NCBI GenBank assembly: GCA_963696025.1
Contig: CAVOII010000015.1
Coordinates: 186,001-250,000, forward strand
Direction: 5' to 3'
Length of the DNA stretch: 64,000 bases
DNA from: JABCYV01 sp963696025
GTDB lineage: Bacteria; Acidobacteriota; Terriglobia; Terriglobales; Acidobacteriaceae
The position numbers and the translations under genes were made by a program. The notes beneath the pieces were generated by a model. That model saw only the letters and a list, made by a program, of their open reading frames with translations. It made no database searches and had not been told where the DNA came from. Positions 26,004 through 35,310 of the stretch are shown here, in pieces; position 1 is the first letter of the stretch, and the number at the start of each line of letters is the position of its first letter.

Positions 26004-27985
26004 GGATTCAGCGAACAGCCACAATCGGCCGGTGGCACGCGGGCTTTCAGAAAATCGGCCACGCGCTGGTAGGCGTCAATCTGATTCTCCAGGCGAGAGA
26101 AACCGTGGCCCTCATTCTCGTAGACTTTGTATTCAGCGACTCCGCCGCGCTTCTTGACTGCGTCGACCACCTGCTGCGCCTCTTCTTTAGGACAACGTGG
26201 GTCGTTTCCTCCCGCCAATAAAAGCAGCGGCGCTTTAATCTGGTCCGCGAAAAAAATCGGAGACCGGTCTTCGAATAGTGCCTTGTTCTTCACCGGATCC
26301 CCCATAGTCGCCAAGTCCATCTCGCGGAGCACGGGGTCTTCGTTTTCGAGCTCGGTAAAGTAGTTGACGAAGGGCACAATGGGTACAGCCGCGGCCCAGA
26401 CGTCAGGCGCCTTGGTCACACTCATCATGCTCAAATAGCCGCCGTAGCTCGCGCCCATCACGACTATCTTTTTGGGATCAAGAAAGCCAGTTTCCTTGAT
26501 GAAGTCAGCGGCGGCCAGCACATCCTGAAGGTCACCGCCGCCCATGTCGAAGAGATTCGCCTGCTGGAATTCCTTTCCATAGCCGGTGGACCCGCGATAG
26601 TTGGGGGCGATCACCATGTAGCCCTGATTCACGATGTGCTGAATGAAGCGATTGAATGAGTTCACGGTCTGCGACGTAGGTCCGCCATGCACGTAAACAA
26701 TCGCCGCGTTCTGGCCGTTGCGTTGCATGTTGTACGGAACATAGACGAACGCCGAAATGGTCCACTTGCCGTCGCGGCTGGGATAGTGCACCAGAAAAGG
26801 CTGGACCATGTCTTCCGGGCGAATCCCAGCCATCAGCGATTTTGTCACCTGCCGGGATATGCCGTCATTTAAGGAATACACCCACACGTCGCTCGGCGCG
26901 GTCGGTCCGTTGTGGTAGTGAAGCAGGCGGGACCCATCTCGCGTGAATGCAGACTCCGCTCCGCCCAGCGTATTTATGCCTTTCGGCAGAGGCAGGGAAG
27001 TGGTCTTTCCCGAAGCCAGATGGTGCAGGTAAATGTCCGTGTAACCATCCACGTTCGCAGTCCAGGTGACAGACCGTCCATCCGGTGAAAAAGTGCTTCC
27101 GCTGATTTCCCATTTGTCGTGAGTGAGCCATTCGATCTTTTTCGACGCGATATCGAGCAATCCAACGTTGTCATAGCCAGTAGCATTTGAAGTGATGAGC
27201 AGATGTTTGCCATCAGGCGAGAAGTCGTCGGCGCGGTAGAGCCTTTCGCCCTCGTGTGGGGTGAGCAGCGTAGATTTCCCAGTGGACAAATCGGCGAGAA
27301 AGATATTCGAGTCCGTCCCCTTGGCTTGTTCTTGGGTGTAAGCGATGTATTTGCCATCGGCCGACCACACGGGGCTCACGTTCACCTTTTCTTTGGGCGT
27401 GCCAGTAGTTAGGTGTTTGTTGTCGCGCAGCAGGGTGTCGTAAATGTCGATCTCGTAGACTGACGACGTCTTCGGTTTCACTGTGTAAGCGAGATAGCGC
27501 CCGTCCGGCGACCATCTGGGACTCTCCTCTGCAATCTCGCGCGTGTTGGTCAAGTTGACTACTTGTCCGGTCTTGGGCGAGACCAGAAAAATATCCCACT
27601 GCTCGTCGCCGTCGTAGTCAGACTGATAAGCGATCCATTTGCCATCAGGCGACCATGCGGGGTGACTCTGGCGCTGGTCGCTGACCGTGAGCTGCGACGG
27701 CCAGCCTCCTTCCGCGGACACCAACCACAGATTATTACGGCCGCTGATGTTCGAGACGAAAACGACATTCTTGCCATCTGGCGACCAGGCAGTGCCGGCG
27801 ATCGAGCGCGTCATGTAAAGTTTTTCGAGCGAGAGACTCTGCGAGTGCTGGTCTACTTTCGCATTAGGCTTGCTGGTGATCTGTTTGGGGTCGGTAATAG
27901 GCTGCGGGACGGGCAAAGACTGGGCGACGGTGATGGTGCTCATAGTGATAATGATGACGATAACAAACGGGATGATGTTGCGCAT
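26000..27985 (-). CDS. S9 family peptidase (DPP/acylaminoacyl-peptidase type), exported
   Basis: About 661 residues, starting at MRNIIPFVIVIIITMSTITVAQ, a signal peptide. A TolB/WD40-like beta-propeller (about 50-370) has repeated SPDGK motifs (WSPDGKNVVF, WSPDGKWIAY, WSPDGRYLAY, FSPDGKHLLI). The C-terminal alpha/beta hydrolase has the nucleophile in GASYGGY, the Asp in GGNDPRCPKEE and the His in NEGHGFSR. It likely cleaves dipeptides or acyl-aminoacids from peptides in the periplasm. The frame is open to 28204 through a palindromic repeat; I reject that extension. Confidence 0.93.
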   Translation of the reverse strand: MRNIIPFVIVIIITMSTITVAQSLPVPQPITDPKQITSKPNAKVDQHSQSLSLEKLYMTRSIAGTAWSPDGKNVVFVSNISGRNNLWLVSAEGGWPSQLTVSDQRQSHPAWSPDGKWIAYQSDYDGDEQWDIFLVSPKTGQVVNLTNTREIAEESPRWSPDGRYLAYTVKPKTSSVYEIDIYDTLLRDNKHLTTGTPKEKVNVSPVWSADGKYIAYTQEQAKGTDSNIFLADLSTGKSTLLTPHEGERLYRADDFSPDGKHLLITSNATGYDNVGLLDIASKKIEWLTHDKWEISGSTFSPDGRSVTWTANVDGYTDIYLHHLASGKTTSLPLPKGINTLGGAESAFTRDGSRLLHYHNGPTAPSDVWVYSLNDGISRQVTKSLMAGIRPEDMVQPFLVHYPSRDGKWTISAFVYVPYNMQRNGQNAAIVYVHGGPTSQTVNSFNRFIQHIVNQGYMVIAPNYRGSTGYGKEFQQANLFDMGGGDLQDVLAAADFIKETGFLDPKKIVVMGASYGGYLSMMSVTKAPDVWAAAVPIVPFVNYFTELENEDPVLREMDLATMGDPVKNKALFEDRSPIFFADQIKAPLLLLAGGNDPRCPKEEAQQVVDAVKKRGGVAEYKVYENEGHGFSRLENQIDAYQRVADFLKARVPPADCGCSLNP

Positions 27986-28055
27986 GAGATTCGTTTTGCA
28001 GCCCGCCGAATGGCCCTGACGGCGGCGCCACAAAAGAAAAAGTGTAGCAGAGCCC

Positions 28056-28223
28056 TTGTCATCCTGAGCGGAGTGGCTGGTTCGCGAATGCGAACCAGCT
28101 GCGGACTCGAAGGATCCCTCGCGACTTTCAGCAGATCGTGCGAGGAAACCCACACTGCTAGGGATCCTTCGACTTCGTCTGCCCGGTCGGGAACGACCGG
28201 GCACCCTTCGCTAAGGATGACAA
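28056..28223. repeat. Inverted pair of REP-like palindromic elements
   Basis: Two units face each other: 28056-28118 (TTGTCATCCTGAGCG ... CTCGAAGGATCCCT) and 28160-28223 (AGGGATCCTTCGACTTCG ... AAGGATGACAAA). The arms are conserved between units, but each holds a different perfect or near-perfect hairpin, with stems GCTGGTTCGC/GCGAACCAGC and TGCCCGGTCG/CGACCGGGCA. The pair occupies the gap between the S9 peptidase and nth genes. Confidence 0.8.
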
Positions 28224-28227
28224 AAAG

Positions 28228-29055
28228 CTATTTCGCGTTCTTATGAATCTCTACCGTGGTCCAGGTCTTGTCGGCGGCGTGGCAGATGTTCTCCAGAGGG
28301 CATTCGGCGCACTTAGGTCGCCGGGCAATACATAATCGGCGTCCATGCCAGATAACCTGGTGGGCGAAGAGGGTCCACTTATCGCGAGGAATGATCTTCA
28401 TCAGATCTTGTTCGATCGTCTTGGGGTCATCATTGCGAGTTAATTCCAGGCGCCGAGCGATGCGGTGAACGTGGGTATCCACAACGATGCCTTCGTTCTT
28501 CTTGAACCAGGTTCCTAGCACTACATTAGCGGTCTTTCGCGCCACCCCCGGCAGCGTAAGCAGCTTCTCCATTTCATCCGGGACCTGGCCACCGAAGTCG
28601 GCGACGATTTTCTGCGCCGCTCCGATCACCGACTTGGACTTGTTCCGGAAAAACCCGGTAGAACGGATATCAGGCTGAAGTTGTTCGGGTTTAAGCGCAG
28701 CAAAGTCCTCGACCGTGGGATATTTGCGGAAAAGTTCGGGAGTAACACGGTTAACATTGACGTCGGTCGACTGGGCAGAGAGGATGGTCGCGACCAGCAA
28801 CTCCCAGACGCTCCTGTGTTGCAAGGCGCAGGTGACGTCGGGATAGAGTTGGTCGAGTCTGCGAAGGATTTCGTGGACTCGCTCTGGCGCGAGCGGATCG
28901 TAGCCTTTGACGTGAGCGCCGAACCTTGCCTTTTTCCGTGGCTGTGTGGGGACGGGCGCCGCCGCCCGTCCACGCCCGGTCGAAGAGCCGGCTGCCTTCA
29001 CACCTTCATGACGGCCAGTCTTAGCGGACTGGCGGGGAACGACGCCGCGTGGCAT
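28228..29055 (-). CDS. nth: Endonuclease III
   Basis: About 275 residues; the ATG at 29055 has an AGGAG site seven bases upstream. After a basic N-terminal tail of about 45 residues, the HhH-GPD fold is clear: LVATILSAQSTDVNVN and the helix-hairpin-helix LTLPGVARKTANVVLG with catalytic Lys, then VDTHVHRIARRL with catalytic Asp. The iron-sulfur cluster loop CIARRPKCAECPLENIC fits C-x6-C-x2-C-x5-C. It removes oxidised pyrimidines. The stop is preceded by palindromic repeats shared with the S9 gene. Confidence 0.95.
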   Translation of the reverse strand: MPRGVVPRQSAKTGRHEGVKAAGSSTGRGRAAAPVPTQPRKKARFGAHVKGYDPLAPERVHEILRRLDQLYPDVTCALQHRSVWELLVATILSAQSTDVNVNRVTPELFRKYPTVEDFAALKPEQLQPDIRSTGFFRNKSKSVIGAAQKIVADFGGQVPDEMEKLLTLPGVARKTANVVLGTWFKKNEGIVVDTHVHRIARRLELTRNDDPKTIEQDLMKIIPRDKWTLFAHQVIWHGRRLCIARRPKCAECPLENICHAADKTWTTVEIHKNAK

Positions 29056-29213
29056 CAGGGCTCCTTTTAGCAAATAGCGGAACGTAGATGTTAGCAGAAA
29101 CGTACTTATCAATTACGTAGGCCCTTTCGTAATCCTGCGGAGTCTCAACGCAATTGACGCACCATAGACCTCCCGGTAATCTGGAAGCGATCCCACAAGT
29201 ACAGGAGTCCCTA

Positions 29214-29438
29214 GTGGCGGTAAAGTCCATCCAACTCGGGCAAGTTTGGCGTAACGATGCTGATAGCCAGGACTATCTCGTGACCAAGATCTATAGCGAG
29301 GTGTTTAGCCAGTACGCAGTGCTGCGTCCCGCGGAAGTGACGGCGCCTGATGCGCCCACGGTGCGGGTGAAAGTGGCCAAGACGGCGGAAGGCGCCTCGC
29401 TGCCCGGATATACTTTTACCCAGGAAGGGTCGTTCTAG
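29214..29438 (+). CDS. Small hypothetical protein
   Basis: About 74 residues starting at the GTG at 29214, chosen because CAGGAG lies six bases upstream; the frame is open from 29154. The sequence VKSIQLGQVWRNDADSQDYLVTKIYSEVFSQYAVLRPAE looks like a small beta-barrel or SH3-like fold. No family recognised. It is divergent from nth and precedes the DedA gene by about 60 bp. Confidence 0.65.
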   Translation: MAVKSIQLGQVWRNDADSQDYLVTKIYSEVFSQYAVLRPAEVTAPDAPTVRVKVAKTAEGASLPGYTFTQEGSF

Positions 29439-29500
29439 CATTCCTGATGTAAGGCGGGGCGTGCTCAGTCTCCGCTAATATTCTTTCCAGTACTTCTCCC

Positions 29501-30127
29501 ATGACTGAAAGAATTCTCGCGGTTCTGTTCGTATTCATCAAGTCTGTGATTGCTGCCACTGGATATGGTGGCATCACGATTCTCATGGCGATTGAGTCGG
29601 CCTGCATCCCTCTGCCTTCCGAATTGATCATGCCTTTTGCTGGCTATCTGGTCTATGAGGGCACATTCAAGCTGTTCTGGGCGGCGACGGCAGGCGCGAT
29701 CGGATGCAACCTGGGTTCGCTGTTGGCGTATGAGATTGGGTCTTATGGAGGGCGTCCGCTGGTGGAGAAGTACGGGCGCTGGATTCTGATGGGGAAGCGA
29801 GAACTGGATTTGGCCGACCGCTTCTTCGAGCGTTGGGGCTATGTGGCTGTGTTTGTTGCCCGTATTCTGCCCGTGGTCCGCACCTTTATCGCTCTACCGG
29901 CGGGCATCTCCCGCATGCCACGCGGACGATTTCATCTTTACACTTTTCTGGGATCGTGGCCTTGGTGTCTGGGCCTGGCTTATCTGGGGATGAAGCTAGG
30001 TGAGAATTGGCGCGCGCTGGGCAAGTACTTCCATCAGTTCGATGCCGTGATCGGCGTGGCGTTGCTGGCGGGTGCCGCGTGGTTCATTTGGAGTCACTGG
30101 AAGAATCGGATGGTAGCCGCTAAGTAG
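29501..30127 (+). CDS. DedA family (SNARE-associated) membrane protein
   Basis: A 208-residue membrane protein with four to six hydrophobic segments. Family hallmarks are ESACIPLPSELIMPFAG near the N-terminus, LGSLLAYEIGSYGGRPLVEKYG, and FVARILPVVRTFIALPAGISRMP with the conserved Arg and Pro. DedA proteins act in envelope homeostasis, and some flip undecaprenyl phosphate or other lipids; the specific substrate here is unknown. Confidence 0.9.
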   Translation: MTERILAVLFVFIKSVIAATGYGGITILMAIESACIPLPSELIMPFAGYLVYEGTFKLFWAATAGAIGCNLGSLLAYEIGSYGGRPLVEKYGRWILMGKRELDLADRFFERWGYVAVFVARILPVVRTFIALPAGISRMPRGRFHLYTFLGSWPWCLGLAYLGMKLGENWRALGKYFHQFDAVIGVALLAGAAWFIWSHWKNRMVAAK

Positions 30128-30141
30128 TCACTCCTGCATTG

Positions 30142-30519
30142 TCACGTCGGCCTGGCCAGCTGCGACGCCACGATCTGCCACGTCCCATTGCGCTTCATCA
30201 CCACATCCATATAGACGTAGCGGACCGTGAAACGCTTGCCGGCTTGTTCGACTTCATCTTTTTCGGAGCCGTGGACAATGGCGAAGTCTCCGAACAGACG
30301 GACGCGGTGGCCGGTGGAGATCATCGAGATATAGCGGATCCTCCCCGATTTGAGATTCTTCAGCACCTCCTGCTTGGTAAGTGGCTTGCCCGACTCGTCG
30401 TATTGGACGTAGTCGTCAGCAAGAATCCGCGACAATTCGTCGATGTCTGCGCTCACTAGTGCCCGATCGCCGTCTTCAAAGAGTTGCAGAATTGTTTTTT
30501 CGTCGGGTTGCCGGTGCAT
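30142..30519 (-). CDS. NTF2-like/DUF4440 protein
   Basis: About 125 residues starting at MHRQPDEKTILQLFEDGDRAL, with GGAGGG upstream. The segments RALVSADIDELSRILADDYVQYDESGKPLTK and FAIVHGSEKDEV and the ending NGTWQIVASQ form the NTF2-like cone fold. No signal peptide. Similar proteins are annotated as nuclear transport factor 2 family with unknown ligand. It is distinct in sequence from the exported DUF4440 protein at 5719. Convergent with dedA. Confidence 0.8.
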   Translation of the reverse strand: MHRQPDEKTILQLFEDGDRALVSADIDELSRILADDYVQYDESGKPLTKQEVLKNLKSGRIRYISMISTGHRVRLFGDFAIVHGSEKDEVEQAGKRFTVRYVYMDVVMKRNGTWQIVASQLARPT

Positions 30520-30542
30520 TGAGCTCCCTCCAGTCCAAAAAG

Positions 30543-30723
30543 TTGTCATCCTGAGCGAAAATTGCCACTCGCGAAGCGAATGGCAACGCAGTCGAAGGAC
30601 CTCTAGGGCGCAACGATAACCAGGCCTTGACTCCGACGTTCATTCTGCCCCAACACAGGCAGGGATCCTTCGACTCCGTGGCTGCTTCGCGTTGCGAAGC
30701 AGCCACTGCGCTCAGGATGACAA
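30543..30723. repeat. Inverted pair of REP-like palindromic elements
   Basis: Units at 30543-30602 (TTGTCATCCTGAGCG ... GTCGAAGGACCT) and 30661-30723 (AGGGATCCTTCGACTCCG ... GCGCTCAGGATGACA) face each other across about 58 bp. The internal hairpins differ from each other and from those at 28056: stems TTGCCATTCGC and GTGGCTGCTTCG with their complements. They fill most of the 309-bp gap before the next gene; the remainder holds that gene's promoter region. Confidence 0.8.
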
Positions 30724-30828
30724 ACCAACGGAAACGGCCGGCATGACTTCTCCCCACGCGCGGAGAGTATTGTGGCTCCTGAGTTGTTAGTGTAAAAGCG
30801 AGGAATCTAATTTACCGAGGAGGACTCT

Positions 30829-31284
30829 GTGATCGCAACGCTTCGTCTCCCAATTATTTTGCTTCTTTCCGCTGTCCTTGCGCCAGTCGCTTCCCACGCG
30901 CAATCAACCCCCGCGCCTTCCGACAAGCCATTCGTGATCGAGTATTACTACAAGGCCAAGTGGGGACACGCCGACGAATTGCTGCGGCTGTTTAAGAAGA
31001 ATCATTACCCGCTGCTCAAGAAAGAAGTCGAGATGGGCCGCATGCTCAAGGTGTGGATGGACCAGCCGCGCTATCACACCACCGAAGATGGCCGCTGGGA
31101 TTACCGCGTGACCATAGTCTTCAAGAATGCCACCGTGGCCAATGAATCCTTCGATGAGGCTGCATTACAGAAGCAATTGTTCCCCGACCAGGCGACTTTC
31201 CAGAGTGAAGAGCAGAGGCGGTTCGAGATTCTCGATGCCCATTGGGACTTACCCATCAAAACGGTCGACTTGGAACCGAAGTGA
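30829..31284 (+). CDS. Exported protein of unknown function
   Basis: A 151-residue protein starting at a GTG with a strong GAGGAGGA site. A signal peptide covers residues 1 to about 24, cut after SHA. The mature part starts with a Pro/Ser linker and then KPFVIEYYYKAKWGHADELLRLFKKNHYPLLKK, which resembles an alpha/beta dimeric (ferredoxin-like) fold used by NIPSNAP or antibiotic-monooxygenase-like proteins. That is a guess from pattern only. The gene is monocistronic. Confidence 0.65.
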   Translation: MIATLRLPIILLLSAVLAPVASHAQSTPAPSDKPFVIEYYYKAKWGHADELLRLFKKNHYPLLKKEVEMGRMLKVWMDQPRYHTTEDGRWDYRVTIVFKNATVANESFDEAALQKQLFPDQATFQSEEQRRFEILDAHWDLPIKTVDLEPK

Positions 31285-31351
31285 AAGCTTTATCCGCAGA
31301 TCCCAAAGTAAGCGGAGGAATCAGCTGGGCTCGGCGAATTCGTCGGTGACG

Positions 31352-32200
31352 TCAGTCAATCTTCAGGACCTTCGCCACCAGCTTCTCGTGCCACTTCCAC
31401 GGTAGCGCACGCTTGAGCCAAAGTTGAATGTGGGCGTCTTGCCCAACGAGATATCGCAGGCGAGGATTCGGGTCCTGCGCAATGCGCGCAATCAATTGCG
31501 CCACAACGATGGGATCGCGCTTGCGAATCTTCTGGATCGCATCCCGCATGCGCTCGCCGCGGGCACGGTTAGGCGAAGTGCCATCTGTCGCTTTCCGGCC
31601 TACCATCACGTTGCGCGTCCAGATATCCGTCTGAAATGATCCCGGCTCGACTAGCACCACTTTGATGCCGAGCACGTTGACCTCCAGGCGCAGCGACTCG
31701 CTCCAGCCTTCAAGCGCAAACTTGGACGCGGAGTAACTGCTGACGGAGACTGATCCGTGCAGCCCGGCAATGGATGACACCATGATGATGTGTCCTGAAC
31801 CCTGGCGGCGCATGGTGGGCAACACGGCTTGGCTCATGGCCACGTGGGCGAAGAAGTTGGTCTCGAACTGCAGGCGGATTTCTTCAAGCTTCATGTCTTC
31901 GGCGAAACCAGCCACGGCGAAGCCAGCGTTGTTGACAAGGACATCGACGCGTCCGTGGTCGCGGACCACTGATTCAACGAATGCCGGAACGAAGGTGAAG
32001 TCTGTGACGTCGAGCTGGCGGACATCGATTTGGCCGCGGACCCCAGCGGAAGCCGCCGCCTGGTTGAGCCGCTCGCGGCGTCCGAGATCACGCATCGACG
32101 CGACAACTTTGAAGCCGTTCTTGGCCAGCTCAACTGTGGTCAGCAAACCAATGCCGCTGGAGGAACCGGTAACCAGTGCAACTTTTTCGGACGCAGTCAT
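31352..32200 (-). CDS. Short-chain dehydrogenase/reductase
   Basis: A 282-residue classical SDR. The coenzyme motif TGSSSGIGLLT lies near the N-terminus, then the LDVTDF and VLVNNAGFA motifs, the catalytic Ser in MVSSIAG and the YSASKFA motif with catalytic Tyr and Lys. The Arg after the second strand (SMRDLGRR) suggests NADP preference. The substrate is unknown. The gene is divergent from the inositol-phosphate synthase, with about 175 bp between starts. Confidence 0.9.
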   Translation of the reverse strand: MTASEKVALVTGSSSGIGLLTTVELAKNGFKVVASMRDLGRRERLNQAAASAGVRGQIDVRQLDVTDFTFVPAFVESVVRDHGRVDVLVNNAGFAVAGFAEDMKLEEIRLQFETNFFAHVAMSQAVLPTMRRQGSGHIIMVSSIAGLHGSVSVSSYSASKFALEGWSESLRLEVNVLGIKVVLVEPGSFQTDIWTRNVMVGRKATDGTSPNRARGERMRDAIQKIRKRDPIVVAQLIARIAQDPNPRLRYLVGQDAHIQLWLKRALPWKWHEKLVAKVLKID

Positions 32201-32375
32201 GTGATGTTTTGTACCACAAATGGTCGCGCCGCAGTGCCTCCATTCAATCGCCCGCTCGCGCCGTTGAAGCGGAATTCTGCGCGTTTAGCCGCTCTCATTT
32301 GCAAATCACCGCTCAGTACGAGAACATAACCGTTTGTCATCCATCCAACTGAACTCATAAGGAAGCAGCCCAAAT

Positions 32376-33737
32376 ATGCCGACGCGGCAGAGGCACGTGA
32401 AGAGGGAGACTCAGAAGCACCAGGAAAGCGAAATCCGAGCGCCCAAGGGCAAGCTCGGCCTCATGATCCCCGGCATGGGGGCGGTGGCCACGACATTTGT
32501 GGCGGGCGTTGAGGCGGTTCGCAAGGGATTCGCCAAGCCGATTGGGTCACTCACCCAGATGGGAACCATACGCTTAGGCAAACGTACCGATGCCCGTTCC
32601 CCGAAGGTCAAGGAATTTGTTCCGCTGGCTGGGCTCGACGACCTGGTCTTTACTGGATGGGACATTTTCGAAGACGACATGTATGCGGCGGCAAGCAAGG
32701 CCGGCGTGTTGGAGCGCGAACTGCTCGACCGAGTGAAGCCGTTCCTGACTTCAATCAAGCCGCGCAAAGCAGTCTTTGACCGCAACTATGTGAAGAAGCT
32801 GGATGGCCCCAACGTCAAGAAGGGCAAGAACAAGATGGATTTGGCGGAGCAGGTGCGCGCTGACATCCGCGACTTCAGAAAGAGCTCAGGAGCCACTCGG
32901 CTCGTGACCGTCTGGTGTGGATCCACCGAGACTTTCCTTGAACCAACCGCCGCCCACCAGAGTGTCAACGCGTTCGAGGAGGCGATGACCCAGAATGATG
33001 AGGCTATCGCGCCGTCCATGATCTACGCCTATGCCTCACTGATGGAAGGCGTGCCGTTCGCCAATGGGGCCCCGAACCTGACAGTGGATCTGCCCGTCAT
33101 GGATCAGCTATCGCGCGAGCACGAGGCGCCCATCTGCGGCAAGGACTACAAAACCGGCCAGACTCTGATTAAGACCATTCTAGCCCCCGGCTTCAAGGCC
33201 CGCATGATTGGGCTGAACGGCTGGTTCTCAACCAACATTCTGGGCAATCGCGATGGCGAAGTACTCGAGGATCCAGGTTCTTTCAAAACCAAAGAGGAGT
33301 CGAAACTTTCGGTACTGGAGCACATCCTGCAGCCCGAGCTCTATCCCGAGCTATACGGCAAGTTCACGCACAAGGTGCGGATTAACTATTATCCGCCACG
33401 TGGTGACAACAAAGAAGGTTGGGATAACATCGACATCTTCGGATGGCTCGGCTATCCCATGCAGATTAAGGTTGACTTCTTGTGCCGTGACTCCATTCTG
33501 GCAGCACCGCTGGTTTTGGATTTGGTGCTCTTCCTTGACTTGGCGCAGCGCACTTCCGAATTGCGGGGAATCGGAATCCAGGAATGGCTGAGCTTCTACT
33601 TCAAGTCCCCCATGAGCGCACCGGGATTGTACCCAGAGCATGATCTGTTTATTCAGTTGATGAAGCTGAAGAACACGCTCCGGCACCTGAAAGGAGAGGA
33701 ATTGATCACGCATTTAGGGCTGGAGTATTACGACTAG
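32376..33737 (+). CDS. ino1: Myo-inositol-1-phosphate synthase
   Basis: A 453-residue NAD-dependent enzyme converting glucose-6-phosphate to inositol-3-phosphate. After a short basic tail, the NAD-binding motif is LGLMIPGMGAVATTFVAG. Further conserved parts are FTGWDIFEDDMYAAA, LVTVWCGSTETFLEP, ICGKDYKTGQTLIKT and LGWFSTNILGNRDG-like NGWFSTNILGNRDGEVL. An AAGGAA site lies upstream. Bacterial members support phosphatidylinositol or other inositol-based solutes; none of those genes is nearby. Confidence 0.94.
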   Translation: MPTRQRHVKRETQKHQESEIRAPKGKLGLMIPGMGAVATTFVAGVEAVRKGFAKPIGSLTQMGTIRLGKRTDARSPKVKEFVPLAGLDDLVFTGWDIFEDDMYAAASKAGVLERELLDRVKPFLTSIKPRKAVFDRNYVKKLDGPNVKKGKNKMDLAEQVRADIRDFRKSSGATRLVTVWCGSTETFLEPTAAHQSVNAFEEAMTQNDEAIAPSMIYAYASLMEGVPFANGAPNLTVDLPVMDQLSREHEAPICGKDYKTGQTLIKTILAPGFKARMIGLNGWFSTNILGNRDGEVLEDPGSFKTKEESKLSVLEHILQPELYPELYGKFTHKVRINYYPPRGDNKEGWDNIDIFGWLGYPMQIKVDFLCRDSILAAPLVLDLVLFLDLAQRTSELRGIGIQEWLSFYFKSPMSAPGLYPEHDLFIQLMKLKNTLRHLKGEELITHLGLEYYD

Positions 33738-33822
33738 ATCGGCACGGCTTTGGAGCGGAGAGTTCCTCGCCACTGTTCAAGGGCGACGAGGCTTCGGCAG
33801 GGAATCTAGAAGTGAGTTTCTG

Positions 33823-35110
33823 TCACATGAATTTCTTTTCCTTCTTGTATTCGTCAAACTTCCCCAGAAAGCGGTCGATGTCTTTTTTCTGCAAATAATA
33901 GGGCGTGGACCGGCGCAGCTTTGAGGGTTCGGCGCCGCGGATACGGATTTTGTGGGTCTTCCACATCCAGTTCTCGAGATCCATCCGCTTGATCGGCGGT
34001 ACGTTCACCGTCGCGATAGCACAGCGCAACGCCCGATTCGGAGAAGTCCAGGACTCGGCGTCGCGCTTGATCTTCTCCTCGAGCACGTAGTTGGCCAGCT
34101 CGCGGTGGCGGCGCTCGATGCGATCCATTCCGATCTTGTTTGCCAGCTCGATGGCCGCCCGCAGACCCCACAGCGTAGGTACGTTGGCGCTTCCAATTCG
34201 CTGGAACCGCTCGGCACGCAGTTTAGACTCGTCCCACCCTTCTGTGGCTACGGTGTTCCAGATGCGATCGATCACCTCCTCACGCACATAAAGAAAGCCC
34301 GACCCTTTGGGCGCCTGCAACCATTTGTGTGGACTGGAAGAGTACAGGTCGCAACCGAGATCATGCAGGTTGAGCCGCATCATGCCGATGACATGAGCGC
34401 CGTCAACGGCCGAGAGAATGCCTTTGGAGCGGGCCAGAGCGCATAGTTCCTTGGCCGGCAACACGACACCCGTTACCGTAGTGATGTGGCTGAAGAACAT
34501 CACGCGCGTGCGCGGCGTAATGGCGTCGTTGAACAGGCTCAGCACCTGATCCGCATTCTGCACCGGTTTGGGCAGCGGGACTTTCTTGACTACGATGCCG
34601 TAACGTTTGGCCTTGAGATTCCAGGGGTGCTCACCGCCGGGATGCTCCTGATCACTCGTGAGCCTCGTCGCCGGGCTTCGTGTCAACTCCGTTGGCGATG
34701 CAGCTGTTGGCTTCGGTGGCATTGCGCAGCAGAGCAATTTCATCGCGGTTGCTACCTGCGAAGGCGGCGAGCGGATCGCGAAATTCGTTCCACGCCGCGT
34801 AACCCCAGATGGGGTAGTCTTCCGGATCTGGCTGGTCCATCTTTTCAGTCGCAGAATAGCCCTCGAAGATCGCACGCAGGACTGGTGCGGGGCTGGAACC
34901 AACGGTGCCGTTGTTCAGATAGACCTCATCCTCTGGAATCAGAAACTGCTTGCGCAGTTCTGCCCAGTAGGCGTCTTCGTTCCTCTCGAAAAGAGCTGAA
35001 TCCGGAAGTGAGGAAGGCGCCCTGTCGAGCTGGGCTAGTAAGCCTTTACTGAGGGAGAGCACGGCAGCGAGTCCGGTGGCGTTGGCGAGAAATTCACGGC
35101 GACCGAGCAA
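33823..35110 (-). pseudogene. Tat-exported class V aminotransferase, frameshifted near 34662
   Basis: The 5' part (from 35110) has a twin-arginine-type start, MLGRREFLANATGLAAVLS, then an aminotransferase N-domain (YLNNGTVGSSPAPVLRAI, RNATEANSCIANGV). It stops at 34652. In the next frame the coding continues as TSDQEHPGGEHPW ... MFFSHITTVTGVVLPAKEL, SAVDGAHVIGMM and the PLP-lysine motif SSSPHKWLQAPKGSGFLYV, ending at 33823. Two bases appear missing after GAC GAG (or one extra). Intact, this would be a roughly 428-residue isopenicillin-epimerase-like PLP enzyme in the periplasm. It is either a pseudogene or a sequence error. Confidence 0.75.
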
Positions 35111-35310
35111 AGGGCACCTCCCGGCAGCGGGAAGGCGTCATGTTACGGCTGGGTGCCAGATGTGGCAAGTAAGCCTCACGAGAAACACCACGCGGATAAC
35201 CTTGTCGCCCAATCGTGCGTCCAACCTTCTAGGAAATCGAGGGCGTACTGTCTCTAGACGGGCGTATAATCGCGGTAAGGGCCCAGGTGGGCGGAACACG
35301 GGAGTGAGTT

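Noticed and set aside
27986..28204. N-terminal extension of the S9 peptidase frame
   Set aside because: It translates a palindromic intergenic repeat, and a proper signal peptide starts at 27985.
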